Shown piece by piece: positions 20,985-28,778 of a stretch of DNA of 64,000 nt. Made by a program: the position numbers and the translations under genes. Numbering within the stretch: the first letter of the stretch is position 1; each line of letters opens with the position of its first letter. The notes under the pieces were generated by a model. The model saw only the letters and a program-made list of their open reading frames with translations, ran no database searches and had not been told where the DNA came from. The stretch covers positions 868,001-932,000 of the forward strand of contig NZ_CABPSN010000001.1 of NCBI RefSeq assembly GCF_902459565.1, in the 5' to 3' direction. Origin of the DNA: Pandoraea aquatica (GTDB lineage Bacteria; Pseudomonadota; Gammaproteobacteria; Burkholderiales; Burkholderiaceae).

Positions 20985-21464
20985 TCATCGCACCACGAGC
21001 GCTGCGGCGGCCAGATACGCCCCGTAAGGCAAACCCACACGCCCTGCCCGCCACTGCAGAATTCGTTGCCACACGCCTGACGCCATCCAACGTTCGCGCC
21101 ACCGTGTCAGCCATTTCATACGGCCGGTGAGCACCACCAGCGCATGCACCCCGGTTGCCACACTGGCCAGACACCACACCGGCAACAGCGCGGGGTATCC
21201 CGCTATCAACCCGATCACCGCAAACAGCTTGACGTCGCCTGCGGCCATCACACCTCGCCACCAAAAAGGTAGCAATACGATCAATCCCAGAAGTGCGCCC
21301 AGTCCGTGGACCCATAGCACGCGAGTTCCGGTGTGCCACGCTTGCCACGCAATCCAGACCAGCGCGGGCGCAGCAACAGACAGTAGCCAGATATTCGGGA
21401 TACGCCGTGCGACCAGGTCAGTCAGTACGATCGGCACACACAACAGCCACAGCAATGTCAGCAC
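20985..21464 (-). CDS. tadV: TadV/CpaA, A24 prepilin peptidase
   Basis: Membrane aspartic protease that processes the Flp prepilins. The short 159-residue form lacks the methylase domain. It contains the two catalytic regions: the first Asp in VLTDLVARRIPN (about residues 14-25), and the GxGD-type motif AAGDVKLFAVIG (near 72-83). Membrane helices surround both. The apparent start is GTG (21464) with only a weak ribosome binding site. It lies just downstream of the first flp gene. Confidence 0.9.
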   Translation of the reverse strand: MLTLLWLLCVPIVLTDLVARRIPNIWLLSVAAPALVWIAWQAWHTGTRVLWVHGLGALLGLIVLLPFWWRGVMAAGDVKLFAVIGLIAGYPALLPVWCLASVATGVHALVVLTGRMKWLTRWRERWMASGVWQRILQWRAGRVGLPYGAYLAAAALVVR

Positions 21465-21523
21465 AGGAGGTCTCGCTTCAGGTTTCGCTCAGACCGCCTA
21501 TACATATCAGCGCCGATGCCGTC

Positions 21524-21724
21524 TCAATGCGATGCCGCCGAGGTGGCCGCCGACGTCACGGTACTGAATGCGCTCGAGAGCACACTGCTCATGTTCGTGT
21601 AGACAGTGCCGCCGATGATGACCGCCACGATGGCCGCGAGAATGCCGTATTCCAGCGCGGTCACACCCTTTTGCCGCGACAGTCTGTGCTGTCGGCCGCT
21701 TGCCCCAACTCGATTTGCTCGCAT
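21524..21724 (-). CDS. flp: Flp-family prepilin, 66 residues
   Basis: Major or alternative pilin of the Tad machine. A basic leader ends at QKG, followed by VTALEYGILAAIVAVIIGG, the Flp motif with the +5 Glu and adjacent Tyr; cleavage is expected after the Gly. The C-terminal tail is Ser/Thr/Ala-rich. It shares a 25-residue core with the second Flp gene but has a different leader and tail. Confidence 0.93.
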   Translation of the reverse strand: MRANRVGASGRQHRLSRQKGVTALEYGILAAIVAVIIGGTVYTNMSSVLSSAFSTVTSAATSAASH

Positions 21725-21911
21725 GATTCGCTTCCTCGCGAATACTGCATCCCACTACCCCGAATGGCGCCTGTCTGTGAACCTGCGCCCTTCCCCATAT
21801 TTGATCTCTGGTCCGCACGATCCCTCGCTACAACACGCAGACGCGAGGAACCTGTGCCGACTTCTTGTGTGACGCCAAAGCGCCGTTGTTCCGATACGAA
21901 CTACGTGAACC

Positions 21912-22097
21912 TTATGCGCCTGCTGCCGTAACCGCCGACTGGATCTTCGAGAACACGGAGGAGAACGTCGTGCCCAGGTTCGTATAGACGGTGCCACCGA
22001 TGATCACCGCGACAATGGCGGCGAGGATGCCGTACTCAAGCGCCGTCACACCACGCTCGTCGCGCGCAAACAGACGAAAACGATTACCGAGTTTCAT
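21912..22097 (-). CDS. flp: Flp-family prepilin, first gene of the Tad locus
   Basis: 61-residue Flp prepilin: leader ending DERG, then VTALEYGILAAIVAVIIGG, then TVYTNLGTTFSSVFSKIQS. The ATG at 22097 has GAGGGAGGG at the right distance; a longer upstream reading is not needed. It is nearest the divergent regulatory region and 187 bases from the other flp gene, so it may be the highly expressed main pilin. A short hairpin with a T tract sits directly before its ribosome binding site. Confidence 0.93.
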   Translation of the reverse strand: MKLGNRFRLFARDERGVTALEYGILAAIVAVIIGGTVYTNLGTTFSSVFSKIQSAVTAAGA

Positions 22098-22110
22098 ATC
22101 ACCCTCCCTC

Positions 22111-22129
22111 AAAAAGGCGCTAAGCGCCC
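22111..22129 (-). promoter_or_regulatory. Terminator-like hairpin in the flp leader
   Basis: On the minus strand GGCGC-TTA-GCGCC is followed by TTTTT and then by the ribosome binding site of flp. The stem is only 5-6 bp, so it may be a weak terminator or an mRNA structure controlling translation or stability. This is inferred from position only. Confidence 0.35.
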
Positions 22130-22279
22130 GTTGGCACACAGCAGGGCTGTCATCCACCCGAAGGTTTGACGACACAGTCCCGCCATATCGCTGATCAACT
22201 CTTGACTTCGGCCTCGGGTTCGTTGCGCTGCAAGGCTCGCGAACCTCTTTTACGTTGTACGCCAATATTTCCTTGGCTG

Positions 22280-22296
22280 TTGGCACAACCTTTGCA
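22280..22296 (+). promoter_or_regulatory. Consensus sigma-54 promoter, rightward (first)
   Basis: TTGGCACAACCTTTGCA matches the RpoN consensus TGGCACR-N4-TTGCW at every defined position, including the invariant GG and GC ten bases apart. Transcription would begin near 22305 and run right. The nearest downstream reading frame is a 22-codon one at 22449; otherwise the transcript could be noncoding or a long leader of the lipoprotein operon. Confidence 0.7.
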
Positions 22297-22448
22297 CCAC
22301 GTACTATTTTTTTCTGATGCTAATTTAAACTAAATCACAAAAACTAGAGTCTTGCTTCCAATCACCCCGGAGGATGTAAGAAAACGTTACACAAGTTGAT
22401 CAAACAATACTCCAAAACTAGGCAATACAACGTGCGCGAGGGAAAACC

Positions 22449-22517
22449 ATGATTGGTGCGACGCCACACACATTAGCGAAATCCCCTCACGCGCAGTTTC
22501 AGCGAACAATTAAATAA
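22449..22517 (+). CDS. Possible 22-residue leader peptide
   Basis: ATG is preceded by GAGGGAAAACC, and the reading frame is closed after 22 codons (MIGATPHTLAKSPHAQFQRT, then IK). The surroundings of the start resemble those of the 23100 gene (GAGGGACACC, ATGAT, GG), so the two may share an origin. The peptide is basic with no membrane segment. It lies 150 bases after the first sigma-54 promoter. Because it is so short, chance occurrence cannot be excluded. Confidence 0.25.
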   Translation: MIGATPHTLAKSPHAQFQRTIK

Positions 22518-23041
22518 CTATTCATCTTTTCCGAAACGCACTCATCGCGTTTCATCACGCGATCACACCCACACCACGCGACACTTAGCGCCGTCCCTTC
22601 GCCTCACGCTCCCCCGACGACACAGCGCCTTTAGCTATTAGTACGGCTTCCTCGCTATTACGTTCGATCAGGCATTACCCGAATCGCTCGAAGACCTGAA
22701 TATCGTCTGAGGTGTTTTGATGCATTCGCTTTTACTCCTGATTTCCACGGCTGCGCTTCATTCGTTTGCACTACGCCTTTCTCCACGCCTTTCGTAACCC
22801 TTTCGTTCCGTTACATCCGAATCGTTACGTTACGTTACCCGTAACGAACCCCGTAACGGGAACGTCGTTTCGCCGCTTATTCGCCATTTCCCGATGGCGT
22901 TAACCCTGACTTTCCACTCCCTCCACGCGGTCGAGATATCTCGATCCAAAAGATTCTTGTTTTCCGAAACGCAAATAAATACAGGCTTTTCAGCCGATTG
23001 CCGGAAAAACTAGAAGGCTTATTCGAACCCCGGATCTGAGG
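22518..23041. promoter_or_regulatory. Candidate upstream activator region with palindromes and repeats
   Basis: No gene is seen here, and the base composition is lower in GC than in the neighbours. It holds a 14-base direct repeat TTTTCCGAAACGCA (22527-22540 and 22960-22973), a perfect palindrome TCGAGATATCTCGA (22931-22944), and a cluster of GTTAC/GTAAC units from about 22793 to 22858, including CGTTACCCGTAACG. The palindrome and the second direct repeat lie roughly 70-110 bases before the -24 box of the second sigma-54 promoter, the usual place for enhancer-binding sites. Their function is inferred. Confidence 0.45.
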
Positions 23042-23058
23042 TTGGCACACCTCTTGCA
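23042..23058 (+). promoter_or_regulatory. Consensus sigma-54 promoter of the lipoprotein operon
   Basis: TTGGCACACCTCTTGCA fits the RpoN consensus completely. The predicted start of transcription, about 12 bases beyond the GC, falls near 23069, only some 30 bases before the ATG of the 23100 gene. This is a normal leader length and makes the site credible. Confidence 0.8.
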
Positions 23059-23099
23059 GATATCCCTGCATCGCAACGCTAAAGATCACGAGGGACACC

Positions 23100-23417
23100 A
23101 TGATCGTTGGCAATACCAAACAAACGATGTACGGCGCAGCAGCCATCTCGGCAGAGCGTCAACGCATCACGGCAAAGCAGCGCGAGGCTGTGGCCGACAC
23201 CGGTCGTAGAGGCGCAAGCCCAGGGAGGGGCGGTGAAGAAGGCGGTGGCGTACGCGCCACCGCCACACCGACCGACGCGGCAAACGCTCGCAGCAGCAAC
23301 ACGAATTCGGCCCATGCGATGACGGGCCCCGATAGCGCAACTGTTACCGCGCTCCTGTTCGCACTCATCGCACAACGCATGAACAACCGACTGGCAGCGC
23401 AAAACGTGCTCGCCTGA
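23100..23417 (+). CDS. Small hypothetical protein heading the lipoprotein operon
   Basis: 105 codons with AGGGA seven bases before the ATG, directly downstream of the second sigma-54 promoter and 27 bases ahead of the first lipoprotein gene. The product has no signal peptide. The N-terminal third is polar and basic (ISAERQRITAKQREAVAD), the middle is Gly/Arg/Ala/Thr-rich, and the C-terminus is helical (TVTALLFALIAQRMNNRLA). No family is recognised. Promoter, ribosome binding site and spacing support it as a real gene even though a longer frame exists on the other strand. Confidence 0.55.
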   Translation: MIVGNTKQTMYGAAAISAERQRITAKQREAVADTGRRGASPGRGGEEGGGVRATATPTDAANARSSNTNSAHAMTGPDSATVTALLFALIAQRMNNRLAAQNVLA

Positions 23418-23444
23418 ATACGACAAAGACCAGAGGACACCATC

Positions 23445-25049
23445 ATGAAAAACATCCAACGCAACCTTCTCGCTTCCGCCGTTCTTCTCGCCGTCGTCAC
23501 GATGACCGGCTGCGCCAGCTCCGGTTCGGGCGGCACCAGTGGCTCGCTCGGCGACGGTGGCGGCAGCGGCACCTCGGCCGGCACCGGCAGCGGCGGCGGC
23601 TCGGGTGCAGGCACCGTGCCGGACGGCTCGGGTAACGGTTCGGGCAACGGAAATGGCAGCGGTAACGGCAATGGCAACGGGAATGGAAACGGCAACGGTA
23701 ACGGGAATGGCAACGGCGGCACGGGAGCCTCCACCAACCCGATCGGCGTCGTAGCAGGCACGGCCAGCACCGGCGTCGTGACGCAAGTCGGCAAAACGGT
23801 CAGCGATCTGGGCACGACCCTTGGCACCACGAACCTGCCGGTCCTCAGCTCGCAAACGCAAGGTGGATTGTCCGGCGCTGTCGTAAAGACCGGCGACGCC
23901 GTGCAGTCGATCGGCAACGGCCTCACGAACGGCCTCGGCAAGCTCGGCTCGAGCAACGACGTACTGAACCCGACGCTCACCGGCGTTACGGGTGCCGTTA
24001 CCAACCTCGGCCAAGCGGGTCAGCAAGTGGGTAGCGCCGTAGCAGGTCTGGGTCAAACCGGTCCGCTCAAGAACGTCGCGCTGGTGAACGGCGTGACCAC
24101 CCTGCTCGGCGGCGTGGTGACCTCGGTCGGCGACGCCGGTGTCGCACTCGGCGGCGGACTGACCAACACGGTGAACAGCTCGCCGGTGCAGCAACTGACG
24201 TCGGGCCTGACGCAAACCATCGCGCCGATCACGACGGTCGTGACGAACACGACGCAAACGGTCGGTAACGCCACGGGTCTCGGCACGCCGGTCGCCGGCC
24301 TGCTGGCCACGGTCGGCGGCGGTCTGGCCGGCGTGGGCACCAAGCTTGGCGGTCAGATCAACAACCCGGTCGCGAAGGACCTCGGCGGTGTCGTCGCCGG
24401 TGTAGGCACCACGGTGGCCAGCCTGGGCGGTCTCGTCCACGGCACCCCGTCGAGCACCAACCCGCTCGCCCCGCTCTCCGCAGCGCTTGGCGGTCTCACG
24501 GGTGTGGTCGGCGGCGGCACGGGCACGGGTTCCGGCCCGCTGGCCCCGGTCACGGGCTTGCTCTCGGGCCTCACGGGCAGCCTCGGCGGTGCCGCTGGCG
24601 GTGCGTCGGGCAACAACCCGCTCGCCCCGGTCACGAACCTCGTCTCCGGCCTGACGGGCGCACTCGGCGGCGCAACGGGCGGTGCTTCGGGCAGCAACCC
24701 GCTCGCCCCGGTCACGAACCTCGTCTCCGGTTTGACGGGCGCACTCGGCGGCGCAACGGGCGGTGCCTCGGGCAGCAACCCGCTCGCCCCGGTCACGAAC
24801 CTCGTCTCCGGCCTGACGGGTGGTCTCGGCGGCACGCTCACGGCGGGCGCAGGCGGCTCGGCAGGCACTGGCGGTGCATCGGGCGGTGCCGGCGGCTCGG
24901 CTTCGGGCGGTGTGCTCGCCCCGGTGACGACGCTGCTCGGCTCGGTGACGGGTGCGGTCGGTGGTGCGACGTCGGGCGGCAGCAACAGCGGCGGCCCGCT
25001 CGCTCCGGTGACCGGTTTGCTCGGCGGCCTGCTCGGCGGCAAGAAGTAA
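23445..25049 (+). CDS. Glycine-rich collagen-like repeat lipoprotein A
   Basis: 534 residues. The signal peptide ends in lipobox MTGC, with Cys23 as the lipid site; Ala at +2 predicts outer-membrane sorting. Residues 25-95 are Gly/Ser/Asn-rich with an uninterrupted Gly-Asn repeat. A central domain shared with the two paralogues follows (VSDLGTTLGTTNLPVLSSQT, GNATGLGTPVAGLLATVGGG). The C-terminus holds repeats of the NPLAPVTNLVSGLTGALGG type, three of them nearly identical at DNA level, and ends LLGGLLGGKK. There are very few charged and no aromatic residues. Probably a surface-exposed or matrix protein; function unknown. AGAGGA precedes the ATG. Confidence 0.85.
   Translation: MKNIQRNLLASAVLLAVVTMTGCASSGSGGTSGSLGDGGGSGTSAGTGSGGGSGAGTVPDGSGNGSGNGNGSGNGNGNGNGNGNGNGNGNGGTGASTNPIGVVAGTASTGVVTQVGKTVSDLGTTLGTTNLPVLSSQTQGGLSGAVVKTGDAVQSIGNGLTNGLGKLGSSNDVLNPTLTGVTGAVTNLGQAGQQVGSAVAGLGQTGPLKNVALVNGVTTLLGGVVTSVGDAGVALGGGLTNTVNSSPVQQLTSGLTQTIAPITTVVTNTTQTVGNATGLGTPVAGLLATVGGGLAGVGTKLGGQINNPVAKDLGGVVAGVGTTVASLGGLVHGTPSSTNPLAPLSAALGGLTGVVGGGTGTGSGPLAPVTGLLSGLTGSLGGAAGGASGNNPLAPVTNLVSGLTGALGGATGGASGSNPLAPVTNLVSGLTGALGGATGGASGSNPLAPVTNLVSGLTGGLGGTLTAGAGGSAGTGGASGGAGGSASGGVLAPVTTLLGSVTGAVGGATSGGSNSGGPLAPVTGLLGGLLGGKK
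23631..23717 (+). repeat. In-frame Gly-Asn hexanucleotide repeat
   Basis: GGN-AAY units, with a few GGN-TCG/AGC variants, repeat without interruption within lipoprotein A. The unit is six bases, so copy-number changes would alter length without shifting frame. Confidence 0.85.
24600..24842 (+). repeat. Three tandem 81-bp repeats in lipoprotein A
   Basis: Units at 24600-24680, 24681-24761 and 24762-24842 are nearly identical at nucleotide level, with the third diverging at its end. Each encodes GGASGSNPLAPVTNLVSGL plus a TGALGGAT-like end. Near identity including synonymous sites implies recent duplication or gene conversion. Confidence 0.9.
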
Positions 25050-25337
25050 TCGAGCGGACTGAACGACAGACAGGCAGAACCGATCATGACCCGCGCGATT
25101 CCACCGCCAGCTTGTGACCGCCGCGATCCGGCCCTCGCACCGATGCTCACGCACCGGACCGGGCCGGGCCGGATCCGGCTCACCCCACACGCCGCACGCG
25201 CACAACGGCATCACAGCGAGCGGCCACGGTTTCTCAAATGGAAATAGCAGTACCTGAGGCAATTCGCGACAACACACGGCGTCATTGAGCGGTCCCCCGC
25301 CAGCCGATATTCAGAACGATCAAGGGAGATAGACATC

Positions 25338-26531
25338 ATGAGCAACGCACTTCAACGCACCCTTCTGGCTTCGGCCGCCATCGCAGCCATCGCGCTCACG
25401 GGCTGCTCCAGCGGCGGCGGCGGCAGCGGTGCCACCTCGGCCGGCACGACCGGCACCCCGAACGCAGTCGGCACGACGGCCGCTGGCGCAGGCGGTGTGG
25501 TCAGCTCGGCAGGCAACGTGGTCAGCGCCCTGGGCGATCAGGTGGCCACCACGCCACTGCCGCTGGTGTCGCAACAAACTTCGCAGGGCATGGGCGGCGC
25601 ACTCAAGAGCACGGGTAACGCCGTCACCGATCTCGGCAATGCCGTCAGCACCGGCCTCGGCCAGACCGGAACGAACGCGAACACGGTGGGCGTCACGCTC
25701 GCTGGCGTCGCCCCGGCTGTGACGGATCTCGGCCACGCAGGCGTGTCGCTCGGTAGCGGCATCCAGGGCATCACCAAGGGCAATCCGCTGCAAAACACGC
25801 CGGTCGACACGCTGGTGGGTGGCCTCGGCGGCGTCGTCCAGTCGGTGGGTTATGGCGGCATCGCCGGTGGCGCGATCCTCGGTCAGGCCCTGGCGACGAC
25901 CGGTCCGGTCGGGCAAGTGACCTCGACGCTGTCGCAGCCGATCAACCAGATCACCAACATGGTCTCCGATACCACGCGCACCGTTGGCACCACCACGGGC
26001 CTCGGCGGTCCGGTGTCCAACCTGATCACCACCGTCGGCGGTGTCGTCAGCAAGGTCGGCACGACCATCGGCGGCACGTCGAACAACGGTGTGGTGGTCG
26101 CACTGGGCAACACGGTGGACGCCACCGGGAAAACCGTCTCGACGCTCGGCGGTGTGGTCAACGGCCCGACGTCCAACGGCTCGACGAACTCGTTCGGCTC
26201 CCTGCTCGGCGGCCTCGGCAATACGGCTGCAGGCGGCGGAAGCAGCGGCAACCCGCTCGGCTCGGTCACCGGCCTGCTGGGTGGTCTGGGCGGCCTCGGT
26301 GGCACCAGCGGCAGCAGCAGCCCGCTGGCCCCTGTGACGAGCCTGCTCGGTGGCCTGAGCGGCGCGGCGTCCGGTGGCAGCGGTAGCAGCAACCCGCTCG
26401 CCCCCGTCACGAGCCTGCTCTCGGGTGTGACGAGCAGCGCCGGTGGCAGCACGGGTGGCGCTGGCGGGCTGTTGGTGATCATCCAGCCGGTGACGAACCT
26501 GCTGGGTAGCGTCGCCAGCATCGGCAAGTAA
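25338..26531 (+). CDS. Glycine-rich collagen-like repeat lipoprotein B
   Basis: 397 residues. Signal peptide with lipobox LTGC, Cys23; the mature start is SSGGGGSGATSAG. The central domain aligns with lipoproteins A and C (VVSALGDQVATTPLPLVSQQ, AVTDLGNAVSTGLGQTG, TTTGLGGPVSNLITTVGG). The C-terminal repeats are shorter (NPLGSVTGLLGGLGG, SPLAPVTSLLGGLSG, NPLAPVTSLLSGVTS) and end LLGSVASIGK. The ribosome binding site is AAGGGAG. It follows A after 288 bases in which I see no separate promoter and no gene. Likely outer-membrane or surface protein of unknown role. Confidence 0.85.
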   Translation: MSNALQRTLLASAAIAAIALTGCSSGGGGSGATSAGTTGTPNAVGTTAAGAGGVVSSAGNVVSALGDQVATTPLPLVSQQTSQGMGGALKSTGNAVTDLGNAVSTGLGQTGTNANTVGVTLAGVAPAVTDLGHAGVSLGSGIQGITKGNPLQNTPVDTLVGGLGGVVQSVGYGGIAGGAILGQALATTGPVGQVTSTLSQPINQITNMVSDTTRTVGTTTGLGGPVSNLITTVGGVVSKVGTTIGGTSNNGVVVALGNTVDATGKTVSTLGGVVNGPTSNGSTNSFGSLLGGLGNTAAGGGSSGNPLGSVTGLLGGLGGLGGTSGSSSPLAPVTSLLGGLSGAASGGSGSSNPLAPVTSLLSGVTSSAGGSTGGAGGLLVIIQPVTNLLGSVASIGK

Positions 26532-26617
26532 TTAGCAATCGCTTCAGGACGTGGCATGGCGCATAGCCGTACGTCGCCGGCCACGTCACAACTAACAACA
26601 AACGATAAGGAAATGCC

Positions 26618-27361
26618 ATGGCCCGCTTTCTCTCCGATACCGGCGTTCTGATGCGCGGTCATGGCGAATCCGCCCCGCAAGGCGCAGAACCTCTGGCAAT
26701 GCGCGACACCGGCAACCCCAGCAACCATTTCGGTGCCTCTCAAACCCATAACACTTACGGCGCCGAGTCCGGCACCGCTTCGCCTAACGGCTCCAATGGA
26801 ACCAATGCAACGAACGGAGCGAACGGCACCATGAGCGATCGACACACGAACCGTAACGATCTCGTCGCCGGTATCGTCCGTTCGCTCGGACGGCGGCTGG
26901 CCGTGTACACGGCGCTCTATCACGCGGCGCTCGCCGAACAGCTCGGCCTGAACGTCACCGACCTGAACGCGCTCGATCTGATTCTCGAACTCGAATCGAT
27001 CACTGCAGGACAGCTCGCCGAACTCATGGGCGTGAGCTCCGGTGGCATCACCACCGTCATCGATCGGCTGGAACGCGCAGGCTTCGTCGAGCGCGAGAAA
27101 AATCCGCACGACCGTCGCATGGTGATGATTCACCCTATCGAAGAAAAGTGTGCACAGATCGAACAATTCCTGTCGTCCGTCTCGCGTGAACTCACTGCGG
27201 TGAGCGCGGCGTACGACCACAGCGAACTCGCTGCGATCCACGACTTCCTGGTGCAGAGCATTCGCACCCTCAAGAGCGAGACCTTCCGTCTGCGCTTCGA
27301 GGCCGATCAGGACATCGCCGGTCTCGTGTCGAACGGACGCGGCAACGCATCGAAGTCGTAA
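26618..27361 (+). CDS. MarR-family regulator with low-complexity N-terminal arm
   Basis: 247 residues; AAGGA sits seven bases before the ATG at 26618. Residues 1-70 are a disordered arm rich in Asn, Gly, Thr and Ser (NGSNGTNATNGANGT), echoing the Asn/Gly-rich lipoproteins beside it. From about residue 78 a MarR fold begins: LVAGIVRSLGRRLAVYTALY, then wHTH with ESITAGQLAELMGVSSGGIT and TVIDRLERAGFVEREKNPHDRR. It lies between lipoprotein genes B and C and probably regulates the island or senses a ligand. A start at MSDRHTNRN (residue 71) is possible but lacks a comparable ribosome binding site. Confidence 0.88.
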   Translation: MARFLSDTGVLMRGHGESAPQGAEPLAMRDTGNPSNHFGASQTHNTYGAESGTASPNGSNGTNATNGANGTMSDRHTNRNDLVAGIVRSLGRRLAVYTALYHAALAEQLGLNVTDLNALDLILELESITAGQLAELMGVSSGGITTVIDRLERAGFVEREKNPHDRRMVMIHPIEEKCAQIEQFLSSVSRELTAVSAAYDHSELAAIHDFLVQSIRTLKSETFRLRFEADQDIAGLVSNGRGNASKS

Positions 27362-27470
27362 GCCCAACAGCGGATGAGCGGACGGCGTTCGCGCGAACGC
27401 CAAGACCGCCCCCGTCGACGCAGGTCAAGCAGGTCGAAGCGGACTGCGCCGTACCGAAAGGAGATACGTC

Positions 27471-28778
27471 ATGTCGAAGATTCTGCGTCCCACGTTGCTC
27501 ACAGCACTTGTGGCGGGTGTAATCGGTATCACCGGATGCTCCAGCTCGGGCGGCGGCAGCGGCGCGACGGCCAACACGCCGACCAATCCCACAAACCCCA
27601 ATAACCCGACGAATCCGACCAACCCTGTCAATCCGACGAACCCCACCACGAGCAGCAACGGTGTCGTGAGTTCCGTCGGCTCGGTGGTGAGCGCAGTCGG
27701 CGATCAGGTGTCGGGCACCACGATTCCGGGTGTGTCGCCGCAGGTCACGCAAGGCGTCGGCGGGGCGATCTCGCAGACGGGCACCGCCGTCTCCGATCTC
27801 GGCAAAGGTGTCGGCGACGGTCTCGGTCAACTCGGCAAGTCCGGCGCGAATCCGGTCGGCACCACCCTCGCGAGTACCGGTGGTGTCGTGTCCGATCTCG
27901 GCAACGCCACCAAGTCGCTCGGCAGCGGCGTAGCCGGCATCGGCAACAGCGGGCCGCTGGCCAATACCCCTGTCAGCTCGCTGACGGGCGTGCTGGGTCA
28001 GGCGGTCACTACCGTCGGCCAGGGCGTCGTCACCGGTGGCCAAGCCCTCTCGCAGACGCTCACGAGCCCGCAAGTCGTTCAGGCGACCTCGATGCTCTCA
28101 TCTGCCATCACGCCGATCACGAACACGCTCGTCACGACGACGCAAACCGTCGGCGGTGCCAGTGGTCTCGGCACCCCCGTTGCAGGCCTGCTCGGCACAC
28201 TTGGCGGCGCGTTGAATTCGGCGGGTACACAGGTGAAGGCAGCCGCACCCAACGCCGTCGTCGCGAGTCTCGGCAATCCGCTGATGGCACTGGGCAATAC
28301 GGTCACGAGCGCAGGCGGTCTGCTCTCCGGCAGCACGAACGGCAGCAGTGCGAATGCGTTGGGTAACGTGCTGGCGAATGTCGGCAATACGACCGTGACG
28401 CCGACGACCACCGGCGGCAGCAATCCGCTCGGTGCGCTCACCGGATTGTTAGGCGGACTGGGGGGTGCGACGGGTTCGTCGGGTGCGTCGGGCAATCCGC
28501 TCGGTTCGGTCACCGGACTGCTCGGCGGCCTGACGGGTAGCGGCGCATCGGGCAGCAATCCGCTGAGTCCTGTCACCGGGCTGCTGGGTGGCGTAACGAG
28601 CGCGACAGGTGCTGGCGGCAGCGGTGCGAGCAACCCGCTGGCCCCCGTCACGACGTTGCTGAGTTCGGTGACTGCACCGCTGACGTCGCTCGCAGGTGGC
28701 GCATCGGGGAGCACCGGCGGCGCAGGCGGTCTGCTTGCCCCCGTGACCGGTTTGCTCGGCGGTTTAGGCGGGAAGTAG
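27471..28778 (+). CDS. Glycine-rich collagen-like repeat lipoprotein C
   Basis: 435 residues. Lipobox ITGC, Cys23, then SSSGGGSGATANTP. A spacer of Thr-Asn-Pro repeats (27575-27648) replaces the Gly-Asn repeat of A. The central domain matches A and B (VVSAVGDQVSGTTIPGVSPQ, TQTVGGASGLGTPVAGLLGT). C-terminal repeats follow the NPLxxVTGLLGGLTG pattern and end GLLGGLGGK. A strong ribosome binding site, AAAGGAGAT, precedes the ATG. It is the last gene before a terminator-like hairpin. Confidence 0.85.
   Translation: MSKILRPTLLTALVAGVIGITGCSSSGGGSGATANTPTNPTNPNNPTNPTNPVNPTNPTTSSNGVVSSVGSVVSAVGDQVSGTTIPGVSPQVTQGVGGAISQTGTAVSDLGKGVGDGLGQLGKSGANPVGTTLASTGGVVSDLGNATKSLGSGVAGIGNSGPLANTPVSSLTGVLGQAVTTVGQGVVTGGQALSQTLTSPQVVQATSMLSSAITPITNTLVTTTQTVGGASGLGTPVAGLLGTLGGALNSAGTQVKAAAPNAVVASLGNPLMALGNTVTSAGGLLSGSTNGSSANALGNVLANVGNTTVTPTTTGGSNPLGALTGLLGGLGGATGSSGASGNPLGSVTGLLGGLTGSGASGSNPLSPVTGLLGGVTSATGAGGSGASNPLAPVTTLLSSVTAPLTSLAGGASGSTGGAGGLLAPVTGLLGGLGGK

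Noticed and set aside
22131-22146. Third sigma-54 promoter (TTGGCACACAGCAGGG)
   Set aside because: The -24 half is good but the required GC of the -12 element is missing at the right spacing.
22200-22260. Minus-strand sigma-54 promoter for flp
   Set aside because: TTGC occurs, but no GG lies ten bases upstream of the GC, so the consensus is not met.
23079-25277. Long minus-strand open frame opposite the 23100 gene and lipoprotein A
   Set aside because: It is an Arg/Ala/His-rich shadow of the repetitive GC-rich plus-strand gene, without export signal, ribosome binding site or family motifs; the plus strand has promoter, ribosome binding sites and a lipobox.
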